In this document: in pieces, positions 6,915 through 12,922 of the stretch
Layout of the letters: every line of letters starts with the position of its first letter
How positions within the stretch are numbered: the first letter of the stretch is position 1
Assembly: GCA_038248745.1 (NCBI GenBank)
Contig: JBBRXC010000028.1
Span: forward strand, 1 to 15,481
DNA: 15,481 bases
Direction of reading: 5' to 3'
From: JAENWH01 sp038248745
GTDB lineage: Bacteria; Bacillota; Clostridia; Peptostreptococcales; Anaerovoracaceae
The notes under the pieces: generated by a model
The model's input: the letters and a program-made list of their open reading frames with translations, nothing else
What the model was told of the DNA's origin: nothing
Databases searched by the model: none
Position numbers and translations under genes: made by a program

Positions 6915-6930
6915 AAATCTTCACCACCCT

Positions 6931-7125
6931 TTACAGTATTTCTTGAACACGTCCGACAATATTATTTTCAAGTCTCACTTTGATGCCATGTGGATGTGTT
7001 TGTGAATTGGTAAGGATATCTTTTACGATACCCTCGGTTAATTTACCCATTCGTTGATCTTGCTTTTGAACAATCATCACTTTTATTCCCGGTTTGATAT
7101 CTTTTCTAAACGTTCCATTCATCAT
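6931..7125 (-). CDS. YwbE family protein (DUF2196)
   Basis: A 64-aa protein recognisable over nearly its full length as YwbE/DUF2196: NGTFRKDIKPGIKVMIVQKQ, DQRMGKLTEGIVKDILTNS, THPHGIKVRLENNIVGRVQ. It looks like a small beta-rich, SH3/KOW-like domain, which would suit RNA or protein binding, but the function is not established. GAGGAG stands 6 nt before ATG 7125; a second ATG follows directly at 7122 and could be the true start. A longer frame back to 7152 exists but lacks conservation and its own ribosome site. It sits mid-operon between the 88-aa protein and the DUF523/DUF1722 gene. Confidence 0.85.
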   Translation of the reverse strand: MMNGTFRKDIKPGIKVMIVQKQDQRMGKLTEGIVKDILTNSQTHPHGIKVRLENNIVGRVQEIL

Positions 7126-7166
7126 TTTCCACTCCTCTATTTTATATATCAATCGACCCTTACATA

Positions 7167-7433
7167 TTAGCCGCCAGCGGACATAAATTTCAAGCGGAAG
7201 CGATGAACAAGTTGTTCTGCTGTCGCTGTATCACTGATAAAGAGTACCTTCGTTTGAGGGATTAAAATATTATGAAATTTTTTATCCTGAATGCTTACAA
7301 CCTGAATTTCCCAATTATCTCCAATATAAACCCCATTTGGTCTAATACTGTCTGCAATTTCAGCCAAATAAGACTCAATATATTTTAAAGGCACCCCACT
7401 AAGAATAACCTTTTCGACTCTATTTATATCCAT
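7167..7433 (-). CDS. Unrecognised 88-aa protein ending in Ala-Gly-Gly
   Basis: I do not recognise this family. The protein is soluble and free of cysteine. Apparent secondary structure is strand (VEKVILSG), helix (LKYIESYLAEIADSI), strand pair (GVYIGDNWEIQVVSI and FHNILIPQTKVLFISD) and a final helix (ATAEQLVHRFRLKFM), and it ends SAGG. ATG 7433 follows AAGGGAG by 6 nt, and the gene lies 21 bp after the QueG-like gene and 42 bp before YwbE, so it is a real operon member. A bare C-terminal Gly-Gly is the hallmark of sulfur carriers such as ThiS and MoaD, but the rest does not clearly show their beta-grasp order. Function unknown. Confidence 0.8.
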   Translation of the reverse strand: MDINRVEKVILSGVPLKYIESYLAEIADSIRPNGVYIGDNWEIQVVSIQDKKFHNILIPQTKVLFISDTATAEQLVHRFRLKFMSAGG

Positions 7434-7454
7434 TCTACGACTCCCTTAAAAGAA

Positions 7455-8309
7455 TTATTTTGGAATACCATCCTGGCATGGGACTTTCGTCTGACATAAG
7501 CCGCACCCCGAGATATAATTAGAATTTTTTAAATAATCCGGTCCGATTTCATTCTTGATTTTTTGCAGATAGGTACTGCAAACATCCTTATCGTGTCCTT
7601 TTTTAGTTATTGCATCTACCGGGCAACGATAAATACAGGCGCAGCAATTTCCATCCCTATAAAAATTGCAGTAATCGTGATGACCTTTATAAGGTCTTTC
7701 TGTCGGTTCAATCACCCTGTTAATGATTATTGAAGTAAAGCGCATTGCCTTGCCGCTCTTTGTAATAAGTCCATCTGAAAGTCCAAATGTGCCCAATCCT
7801 GCGACAAATGCAGTATGTCTATGGGACCAATTTGAAGCAATGCCAAACTTTTCCGAAGTATATCTGGAAAATTCTTTTATCTCATCGATCGCCACTGCTT
7901 TTATATCCTCTTTTGCAAATTCAGAAATGATATTTGAAACAATATTATCGATCGTGGCTTCCCACTCGCCTCTTGTTCTAAGCCATCTATCACAAGGCAT
8001 CCCTGTTGAGTTTTTCTGATCATTTTTAGTTTTTTCCGTTTGTGGAAAGCCAATACTGATTACTGTTAGCTGATGATCTGTCACGTTTGAATCTTTATAT
8101 TTCAGTTTAAATGCTTCACTAGGCAACCAGTAAAAATCACCTATATCCTCTTTGAATTTTTCAAAATACGAATCATCACCAGAGGCGAATCCGACTAAAG
8201 GTTTCTCCCACATTGGTTCCCCAGGTAAACCCATTGAGCTAAAATTATTGTAAGGTGAAGTGATCACCGATTCTTCGATAATGGCTGTTATTTCTTCTTT
8301 ACTAAACAT
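7455..8309 (-). CDS. QueG-like double 4Fe-4S protein (epoxyqueuosine reductase-related)
   Basis: A 284-aa soluble protein related to epoxyqueuosine reductase QueG and the reductive dehalogenase fold. The core HTAFVAGLGTFGLSDGLIT with RFTSIIINRVIEP is family-typical. The cluster region has YCNFYRDGNCCACIYRCP (C214, C222, C223, C225, C229), C244, and a last motif GCGLCQTKVPCQDGIP (C269, C272, C278), enough for two 4Fe-4S clusters. Bona fide QueG is longer and uses cobalamin to make queuosine in tRNA; this shorter relative may reduce something else, so queG is not assigned. ATG 8309 follows GAGGT by 8 nt. It is the first gene behind a good promoter and leads the operon of the 88-aa, YwbE and DUF523/DUF1722 genes. 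Confidence 0.8.
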   Translation of the reverse strand: MFSKEEITAIIEESVITSPYNNFSSMGLPGEPMWEKPLVGFASGDDSYFEKFKEDIGDFYWLPSEAFKLKYKDSNVTDHQLTVISIGFPQTEKTKNDQKNSTGMPCDRWLRTRGEWEATIDNIVSNIISEFAKEDIKAVAIDEIKEFSRYTSEKFGIASNWSHRHTAFVAGLGTFGLSDGLITKSGKAMRFTSIIINRVIEPTERPYKGHHDYCNFYRDGNCCACIYRCPVDAITKKGHDKDVCSTYLQKIKNEIGPDYLKNSNYISGCGLCQTKVPCQDGIPK

Positions 8310-8334
8310 TTATTTTACCTCATTTCCAGATTTA

Positions 8335-8363
8335 ATTATAACAGTAATGGAAACATTTTTCAA
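8335..8363 (-). promoter_or_regulatory. Sigma-A promoter of the QueG-like operon
   Basis: On the minus strand TTGAAA (8358-8363) and TATAAT (8335-8340) are spaced by 17 bp. This near-consensus promoter starts transcription about 20 nt before ATG 8309. The rest of the gap up to 8463 is AT-rich and I see no other signal in it. Confidence 0.75.
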
Positions 8364-8463
8364 TTGCAACCTGTTTCTGCACCCTTTCAAAAAAACCGCT
8401 TAAATAACATTTATATTTCTCCCATTTATATAATTAGAATCCTATTTAATTGATAAAACAAAG

Positions 8464-8502
8464 CAAAGAAGAGAAACGTTTGCGCAACGTTCCTCTTCTT
8501 TG
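8464..8502 (-). terminator. Strong hairpin terminator of the sulfur operon
   Basis: CAAAGAAGAGAAACGTT (8464-8480) and AACGTTCCTCTTCTTTG (8486-8502) form a 17-bp stem with one A/C mismatch and a 5-nt loop, 43 nt beyond the stop of the thioredoxin reductase gene. On the minus strand it is followed by TTTGTTTTATC, a moderate U-tract. Only leftward transcripts are expected to need it here. Confidence 0.78.
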
Positions 8503-8544
8503 TTATACGTATTTTAATTTAAAATCAGAACCAAACAAAACAGT

Positions 8545-9765
8545 CTATAGTAATGATTCTATTCTTTCTAATGTAATATCATGCATCAGACTGCTCTCGA
8601 TCTTATTGTTTTTGATATATACAACTGCCGGTATTTCAACGATTCCTAATCGATTCGCCAGTCCCTTTGATTTATAAATATCAACTTTCGTCACCTTTAC
8701 TTTTCCCGCATATTTTTCTTCAAAGGCGTCTATAATTGGTAGAAGGTCACGACAAGTCGGGATTACTGCATTCCAGATAAACACGATGCTTGGTAATTCT
8801 CCGCCCATAATCTGGTCGTCAAATATTTCTGTTTCAGCGATGTATTTCTCTGCTGCCCAGCCGGCAATGGCTCCATCGCCAACAGCTGTTGCCACCTGTC
8901 TAAAGGCTTTATCTCTAACATCCCCTGCAGAAAATACACCAGGGACATTTGTCTCCATAAGCTCGTTTGTGATAACATAACCCTGCTTATTCATGATAAT
9001 TTCATCCTTAAAAATTTCTGTATTCGGGATATACCCTATGAACAGGAAGCAGGAATCAACATCAAAATTCATCAGACTATTCGTTTTAGAATTTTTCAAA
9101 ACAACTGTTTTAAGCCTTTCCTCACCAACAAATTCAGCTGGTAAAGTGTTCCAGATGAATTCCATTTTAGGATTAGCCATAGCCTGTTCCTTCGCAATTT
9201 CATTGCAATCCATTTTTCCTTCGTCATGCATTACAGATACAATTACCTTGTCTGCAAATTTTGCCAGGAACATTCCTTCTTCAATTGCAGCATCTCCGCT
9301 GCCGATCACCATAACTGTTTTTCCAGTATTTGCTGCTGCATCGCAGGTGGCACAAAATGAAATTCCCTTGTCAAATAAAAACAGTTCTTCTCCTTTTGCT
9401 TTCGTTAAACGTGGTTTTCCGCCAGAAGTGATGAGCACTACTTTCGCTTCATAATTCGTTCTAAAAGTTTCAACAATTTTTGTATCACCTTTTAGTTTTA
9501 CACCTTGAACGTCTGTACCCTTAAACCTTACATTGAATTTTTTTGCCTGTTTTTGAAAGAGTTCCATTAACCCTAATCCTGTTGATCCTTCTGGAAATCC
9601 AGGATAGTTTTCTATTTCATTGGTATAGGTGGCAAGACCACCTACCAGCGATTTTTCTATCAATAATGTCTTCAATCTGGCTCTTCCGCAATAAATTCCT
9701 GCAGTCAGACCAGCGGCGCCACCACCAATTATTACTACATCATATTTTTCTACTTTTTTATCCAT
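8545..9765 (-). CDS. Thioredoxin reductase-like flavoprotein fused to a thioredoxin-like domain
   Basis: A 406-aa cytoplasmic flavoprotein. Residues 1-312 form a thioredoxin reductase: FAD motif GGGAAG (14-19), redox pair CATC (C138, C141), a second Rossmann motif GSGDAA (155-160) and the FAD-binding AGDVRDKAFRQVATAVGDG. The HRRDxxR motif that binds the NADPH phosphate in classical enzymes is absent; the corresponding stretch is VMHDEGKMDCNEIAKEQ, so NADH or another donor is likely. Residues about 325-406 form a thioredoxin fold (SIVFIWNAVIPTCRDLLP, then cis-Pro motif VEIPAVVYIKN) in which the usual CGPC is replaced by IPTC, leaving one cysteine, C338. ATG 9765 follows AAGGG by 8 nt. As the last gene of the YeeE/YedE-TusA operon, its role is probably to reduce a persulfide, perselenide or disulfide generated by the upstream proteins (inference). 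Confidence 0.9.
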   Translation of the reverse strand: MDKKVEKYDVVIIGGGAAGLTAGIYCGRARLKTLLIEKSLVGGLATYTNEIENYPGFPEGSTGLGLMELFQKQAKKFNVRFKGTDVQGVKLKGDTKIVETFRTNYEAKVVLITSGGKPRLTKAKGEELFLFDKGISFCATCDAAANTGKTVMVIGSGDAAIEEGMFLAKFADKVIVSVMHDEGKMDCNEIAKEQAMANPKMEFIWNTLPAEFVGEERLKTVVLKNSKTNSLMNFDVDSCFLFIGYIPNTEIFKDEIIMNKQGYVITNELMETNVPGVFSAGDVRDKAFRQVATAVGDGAIAGWAAEKYIAETEIFDDQIMGGELPSIVFIWNAVIPTCRDLLPIIDAFEEKYAGKVKVTKVDIYKSKGLANRLGIVEIPAVVYIKNNKIESSLMHDITLERIESLL

Positions 9766-9793
9766 TATATATGCCCTTCTGTTTTAATATGTC

Positions 9794-10342
9794 TCACATA
9801 AAAAACTTCGCTAATAATTTACTTCCTATAAAAGATCCTACCAGCAAAAATAAACCGAATACCCACCCAGATAAAGACAAGGATGATATCCCACTAAAGA
9901 AAGCTCCTATATTGCATCCATATGCTAATCTTGCGCCATATCCCATTAGCAACCCACCAAGGACAGCAGCTACAACCTGCCTTACTGCCTTAATTTTCTT
10001 GATTTTAAATTGGGATGCAAGCAACGTTGCTAATAGTGCGCCAAATATAATCCCTACATTGATCATTGACCCAGTATCGTTAAGAAATCCATTATTCAAT
10101 GTATTCTGTGCGCCTGCAGAAGAAAAATAAAACCATTTATCTACACTCCCACCAAAAGCCTCAAAGATCCACGCACCCCAGTTTGTAAAAGTTCCTGATA
10201 CGCCCCAGGGATTCCCCGAAGACGCCAGTAAAGCTATTTGCAAAACTGCAAGTAATATCGCGCCCGTGACATATGTAAACGGATTTTTAAAAACAGCAAC
10301 ATAGTACTGGTTTTTACCAAGTTTTTCCCAAAAATTTTTCAA
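9794..10342 (-). CDS. YeeE/YedE family membrane protein, C-terminal half
   Basis: A 182-aa membrane protein with about four hydrophobic helices (about 25-42, 92-110, 122-138, 158-178). It carries the second YeeE/YedE signature, GARLAYGCNIGAFFSGI, with C143 as its only cysteine, followed by SLSGWVFG. The family includes the thiosulfate transporter TsuA and selenium-associated YedE, where both halves are usually in one chain; here this half is separate. The start is TTG at 10340-10342, unusual in the window, with a poor ribosome site (GGCGG 10 nt upstream); no in-frame ATG lies near. It must assemble with the N-terminal half encoded two genes upstream. Substrate is probably thiosulfate, sulfide or a selenium species. 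Confidence 0.87.
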   Translation of the reverse strand: MKNFWEKLGKNQYYVAVFKNPFTYVTGAILLAVLQIALLASSGNPWGVSGTFTNWGAWIFEAFGGSVDKWFYFSSAGAQNTLNNGFLNDTGSMINVGIIFGALLATLLASQFKIKKIKAVRQVVAAVLGGLLMGYGARLAYGCNIGAFFSGISSLSLSGWVFGLFLLVGSFIGSKLLAKFFM

Positions 10343-10388
10343 CTTTGCGTTACCGCCTTTCCAAATATTTAGTCCTTTTAACTATGCC

Positions 10389-10616
10389 TTAATTCTTTTT
10401 TTCAATAACTACTTCCCATTCGCCATCGCCAACTTCTTCAATTTCAACATTATGTCCTTGGTTTCTAGCCCATTCAGGTACGTTTTTCATGGCACAGCTA
10501 TGGTCAATTTGAACAATCAAGATATCTCCAATGTCCATTGTGTTTAACTTCTTTTCAGCTTTCATAAGTGGAATTGGGCAAGCCTCGCCTAAACAATCTA
10601 ACATTACTTCTTTCAT
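10389..10616 (-). CDS. TusA-family sulfur carrier (first copy)
   Basis: A 75-aa TusA/SirA/YedF-type protein. The N-terminal strand and helix contain the sulfur-carrier motif LGEACPIPLMKAEKKL, with C13 as the persulfide-carrying residue and an extra C8; IVQIDHSCAMKNVPEWARNQGH follows. In characterised systems the Cys of C-P-x-P takes sulfur from a donor or transporter and passes it on. Its gene lies between the two transporter half-genes (26 bp before, 46 bp after), just as TusA-like TsuB accompanies TsuA. It is soluble and presumably docks on the transporter. It lacks the extra C-terminal domain of full-length YedF. ATG 10616 follows AAAGGAA by 7 nt. Confidence 0.93.
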   Translation of the reverse strand: MKEVMLDCLGEACPIPLMKAEKKLNTMDIGDILIVQIDHSCAMKNVPEWARNQGHNVEIEEVGDGEWEVVIEKKN

Positions 10617-10641
10617 TTTAATATTCCTTTCTATTCAAGAG

Positions 10642-11325
10642 CTAAATGCTCATTTTTTTATTTTGCCATTTATCGGCAAAAATATAAATACAACTTATAA
10701 GTGCTAATTGTAGCACTAGTGCGCCAAACCAGCCAAAATAGTCTGGCAAAAATACCTTCGGACTATTGGAGATAAAATTAATCTTCCAGAATCCAAATTG
10801 ATACGCGCCGAGCAATGACCCTGCGATAAAGAACACTAACACCAGCGTGTTCATCATGAAACCTTCTCCGACTCGCATCAACGTTCCAGATGCGCAGCCA
10901 CCCGCAATGACCATACCTATTCCAAACATTATTCCACCAACCATCGTCGATATACCAACCGGTACAACATAACTCATTCCAGGTATAGGCAGACCATTTA
11001 CAAAAGCACCGTATTTTATAGCTGTAAACCCAATTGTGGTAACTGCTAACGCGATCATAACTGCTTTTGTAACTGATGTGCTTCCGGTGATCCATATATC
11101 ACGGAAGGATGCGGTAAAACAGAATCTTGACTTTTGAAGTACAAATCCAAAACAGCTGCCGAATATCCAAAACATAGCAAGACTGCTGGATTTAAAACTC
11201 AGTGCAATCCCTATTGCTATCATAAGAATCAGAACAGCTACTCCATAAGGGATTTGACTTTTCTTAGGTTTCCTTGGTGCACGAGTACCACCTGAACGTT
11301 GAATACCTTTAATATCCTCTGACAT
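10642..11325 (-). CDS. YeeE/YedE family membrane protein, N-terminal half
   Basis: A 227-aa membrane protein with about five helices after a basic, probably cytoplasmic N-terminus (RAPRKPKKSQ). It carries the first YeeE/YedE signature, SCFGFVLQKSRFCFTASFRD (C58, C69), and the second loop AGGCASGTLMRVGEG (C144). Conserved cysteines of this type line the route in the thiosulfate transporter TsuA and are thought to relay sulfur. It is the first gene of the operon, with AGGAGG 5 nt before ATG 11325, and pairs with the C-terminal half at 9794-10342. Whether sulfur or selenium is carried cannot be settled from sequence. Confidence 0.9.
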   Translation of the reverse strand: MSEDIKGIQRSGGTRAPRKPKKSQIPYGVAVLILMIAIGIALSFKSSSLAMFWIFGSCFGFVLQKSRFCFTASFRDIWITGSTSVTKAVMIALAVTTIGFTAIKYGAFVNGLPIPGMSYVVPVGISTMVGGIMFGIGMVIAGGCASGTLMRVGEGFMMNTLVLVFFIAGSLLGAYQFGFWKINFISNSPKVFLPDYFGWFGALVLQLALISCIYIFADKWQNKKMSI

Positions 11326-11390
11326 AGGTACCTCCTTAATAAATATTTTTTTACAAAGTTTGTGAAGTTTTTGACAGTTTACTTGACCTC

Positions 11391-11419
11391 ACTATACCAT
11401 AGAAATTCCTTGCACAAAA
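11391..11419 (-). promoter_or_regulatory. Candidate promoter of the sulfur operon
   Basis: On the minus strand TATAGT (11391-11396) has a poor -35 (TTTTGT, 11414-11419) at 17 bp, as expected for an activator-dependent promoter. The palindrome at 11427-11447 is centred about 50 bp upstream of the predicted start, which suits a LysR activator. The leader of about 60 nt is AT-rich. Confidence 0.55.
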
Positions 11420-11439
11420 CTAGTATCTTGTTATACAAT
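11410..11439 (+). promoter_or_regulatory. Candidate promoter of the LysR gene
   Basis: TTGCAC (11410-11415) is followed by TATACA (11432-11437, 16-bp spacer) or TACAAT (11434-11439, 18-bp spacer). The -10 lies inside the palindrome, so the regulator would block its own transcription when bound, the usual LysR autoregulation. Confidence 0.45.
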
Positions 11440-11447
11440 ATAACAAG
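11427..11447. promoter_or_regulatory. Palindromic operator, probable LysR binding site
   Basis: A perfect inverted repeat, CTTGTTAT - 5 bp - ATAACAAG, in the divergent region between the LysR gene and the sulfur operon. LysR proteins bind T-N11-A type interrupted dyads in this position, so this is the leading candidate for the recognition site. Confidence 0.75.
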
Positions 11448-11466
11448 TGGTTATGGCAAAATATTC

Positions 11467-11486
11467 ATGGCATAGCCATTTTTTTT
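11467..11486 (+). promoter_or_regulatory. Small hairpin with T-run in the LysR leader
   Basis: ATGGC-ATA-GCCAT (11467-11479) runs into eight T residues (11479-11486), directly before the ribosome site AAGGAG of the LysR gene. It could be a weak attenuator or a second regulator half-site. A 5-bp stem with a 3-nt loop is too short to call a terminator. Confidence 0.35.
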
Positions 11487-11501
11487 CAAGGAGAAACCAT
11501 T

Positions 11502-12398
11502 ATGCGCATTGATCACCTTGTTTTATTTAACAAGATTGCTTCAAAAAAAAGTATTTCCAAGGTGGCAGAAGAATGCCACCTGTCTCAGCCTGCCTTAAGT
11601 CAGCAGATGCGGAAACTTGAAGACGAGATGGGATTGATATTATTTGAACGAAGTAATAAAGGAATAGAATTAACCTCTAACGGTAGAGTTGTTCATCAAT
11701 ATTTTGAGCAAATCATAGAAACCTATAACAATCTGCAACAAGAATTGACAAATTTAAAAAACTATACTGGGACAATCAGAATCTTAGCCTCCCCTGTAAT
11801 AGGTCAATATGCGCTGCCTTGCTCTATCCATAAAATGAACGAAAAGTTTCCAAAATATACCTTTGCTTTAACAACAATGCTGTCGACGGAAGTTGTAAGA
11901 AAAGTTTTAGAAGGAAAAGGTAATATTGGTTTTATCATAAGTCCTGTTGAAAACCAGGACTTGGTATGCAATCTTATTCACTCTGATAAGGTATTTTTAG
12001 TATGTTCAAATAAATATTACAAAGATGATTCCATTTCAATGGATGATTTAAAAAACAAGTCGCTAATTGCCTTGATTGATCGATTCAGTTCCAGAAGAAT
12101 TCTTGACGAAACCCTAAAAAAAGCCGGTCATAATATTGGGGATTTTTCAGTCATGATGGAGCTTGACTCAACAGAATCTTTAAAAGCTTCTGTCATTGCA
12201 GGTCTTGGATTTGCATTTTTACCCTACATGGCTATCAAAAAAGAAATCTATTTAAAAGAATTAAAGATTGTTGAAATCCCTGATTTTGAGGTAAATTATG
12301 ATCTCTATATGATTTATAGAAAGATAATGTGTTTCCAAGACACCCCTAAAGAAGTTATAAAATACTTTTTAAGCGTGGTAGAGGATACCTTCTGCTAA
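11502..12398 (+). CDS. LysR-family transcriptional regulator
   Basis: A 298-aa regulator. The N-terminal winged helix-turn-helix (about 3-62) has SISKVAEECHLSQPALSQQM and the typical LILFERSNKGIELTSNG wing, followed by a linker helix (about 63-88). A periplasmic-binding-protein-like effector domain follows at about 90-295, starting TIRILASPVIGQYALP and including GLGFAFLPYMAI. It is transcribed away from the YeeE/YedE-TusA-reductase operon and shares the intergenic palindrome, so it most likely controls that operon in response to a sulfur or selenium metabolite. AAGGAG lies 8 nt before ATG 11502. It is only 49 bp from the end of the convergent second TusA gene. The effector cannot be inferred. 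Confidence 0.93.
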   Translation: MRIDHLVLFNKIASKKSISKVAEECHLSQPALSQQMRKLEDEMGLILFERSNKGIELTSNGRVVHQYFEQIIETYNNLQQELTNLKNYTGTIRILASPVIGQYALPCSIHKMNEKFPKYTFALTTMLSTEVVRKVLEGKGNIGFIISPVENQDLVCNLIHSDKVFLVCSNKYYKDDSISMDDLKNKSLIALIDRFSSRRILDETLKKAGHNIGDFSVMMELDSTESLKASVIAGLGFAFLPYMAIKKEIYLKELKIVEIPDFEVNYDLYMIYRKIMCFQDTPKEVIKYFLSVVEDTFC

Positions 12399-12405
12399 TT
12401 TACTC

Positions 12406-12466
12406 CACTCTTTTCTTTTTTAGTGCGCTACTTTTATTTTTTAATGGCTACTCTTTTCTTTTAGAA
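12406..12466. repeat. T-rich imperfect repeats (about 20-22 bp, three units)
   Basis: Three related units begin at 12406 (CCACTCTTTTCTTTTTTAGTG), 12428 (CTACTTTTATTTTTTAATGG) and 12448 (CTACTCTTTTCTTTTAG). The third overlaps the last codons and stop of the second TusA gene. Its T-richness on the plus strand might help end LysR transcription, though no stable stem is seen. Confidence 0.45.
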
Positions 12467-12687
12467 ATATACATTTCCCAAACACCATTGATCGGTTCTA
12501 CTATTTCCAATTCTAATTTTTGGTCATGGCAGTAATTTTTAACACTTTCTGCCGTGCAGCTATGATCTGTAACGAGCATAATTTTTGTACCTTTAGATAG
12601 TTCCTTTCCATGTTTCATCAATTTCATAATAGGTACAGGACAGATATCTCCCAAACAATTCAGTTGGGTAAAATCATCTTTTTCCAT
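12448..12687 (-). CDS. TusA-family sulfur carrier (second copy)
   Basis: A 79-aa TusA-like protein with LNCLGDICPVPIMKLMKH (C16 in C-P-x-P, plus C11) and VTDHSCTAESVKNYCHDQKL. It resembles the first TusA (10389-10616) in size and motif but differs throughout, so it is a paralogue, not a recent duplication. ATG 12687 is chosen because AGGGGGG lies about 9 nt upstream and the family begins just before LNCLG; the frame continues back to 12741 but overlaps the rfbB remnant and has no ribosome site. It converges on the LysR gene. It probably serves the same sulfur- or selenium-handling system. Its promoter is not clear; a TATAAT on the minus strand at 12881-12886 is one candidate. Confidence 0.88.
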   Translation of the reverse strand: MEKDDFTQLNCLGDICPVPIMKLMKHGKELSKGTKIMLVTDHSCTAESVKNYCHDQKLELEIVEPINGVWEMYISKRKE

Positions 12688-12701
12688 TTCAATATCCCCC
12701 C

Positions 12702-12851
12702 TTATCTGTTCTCCCACCATGCTTTGTTTTGTATATACCATTCTATTGTTGCCACTAACCCTTTATCAAGCCTAATGACGAGTTCCCATCCAAATTTTCT
12801 CTTCATTTTTCCAGCATCTGTGGCATATCCTGCATCTATAGCATATCTTAA
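12702..12851 (-). pseudogene. Remnant of rfbB/rmlB 3' end (dTDP-glucose 4,6-dehydratase)
   Basis: Read on the minus strand, 12848-12702 encodes about 48 residues and a stop that match the C-terminus of RmlB/RfbB: RYAIDA, then DAGKMKRKFGWEL, LDKGLVATIEWYIQNKAWWENR and TAA at 12702-12704. The family end is RYAIDxxKixxeLGW...GLxxTixWYlxnxxWWe. Homology begins abruptly at about 12848-12851; the frame meets a TAG a few codons earlier, and the roughly 300 missing residues are not found upstream. Six extra residues (GYATDA) come from an 18-bp tandem duplication. It ends 14 bp before the second TusA start. The full enzyme makes dTDP-4-keto-6-deoxyglucose, the substrate of WecE-type aminotransferases such as the next gene's product, so it is a broken relic of the same sugar pathway. 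Recognised by eye; no alignment was run. Confidence 0.78.
12811..12846 (-). repeat. 18-bp tandem duplication inside the rfbB remnant
   Basis: CCAGCATCTGTGGCATAT (12811-12828) is followed by CCTGCATCTATAGCATAT (12829-12846), 15 of 18 identical. It is in frame with the remnant and accounts for a six-residue insertion absent from the usual RmlB ending. Confidence 0.7.
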
Positions 12852-12893
12852 ATTTGCAATCCAATTCTAATTCATCATAAATTATATCACATA

Positions 12894-12922
12894 TTGACAA
12901 AACAAATATAGGATATTATGAT
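12894..12922 (+). promoter_or_regulatory. Strong sigma-A promoter of the sugar cluster
   Basis: TTGACA (12894-12899) and TATGAT (12917-12922) are spaced by exactly 17 bp, giving a start near 12929 and a leader of about 38 nt with two purine-rich ribosome-site stretches (AGGAGGAAGAGGAGG). This is the best promoter match in the window. It lies just outside the broken edge of the rfbB remnant. Confidence 0.85.

Noticed and set aside
7455..8309. Assignment as queG (epoxyqueuosine reductase).
   Set aside because: The protein is shorter than typical QueG and no other queuosine gene is nearby, so only the family relation is stated.
8545..9765. Selenocysteine in the thioredoxin-like domain or in the YedE/TusA proteins, given the possible selenium link.
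   Set aside because: The thioredoxin active-site position (IPTC) and all C-P-x-P and YeeE/YedE cysteines are encoded by sense codons; no in-frame TGA with a following hairpin was seen.
11467..11486. A true intrinsic terminator upstream of the LysR gene.
   Set aside because: The stem is only 5 bp with a 3-nt loop and immediately precedes the ribosome site; kept only as a weak regulatory candidate.
12448..12741. The longer TusA start at 12741 (97 aa).
   Set aside because: The extra residues overlap the rfbB remnant in another frame, have no ribosome site and are not TusA-like. ATG 12687 has AGGGGGG in place.
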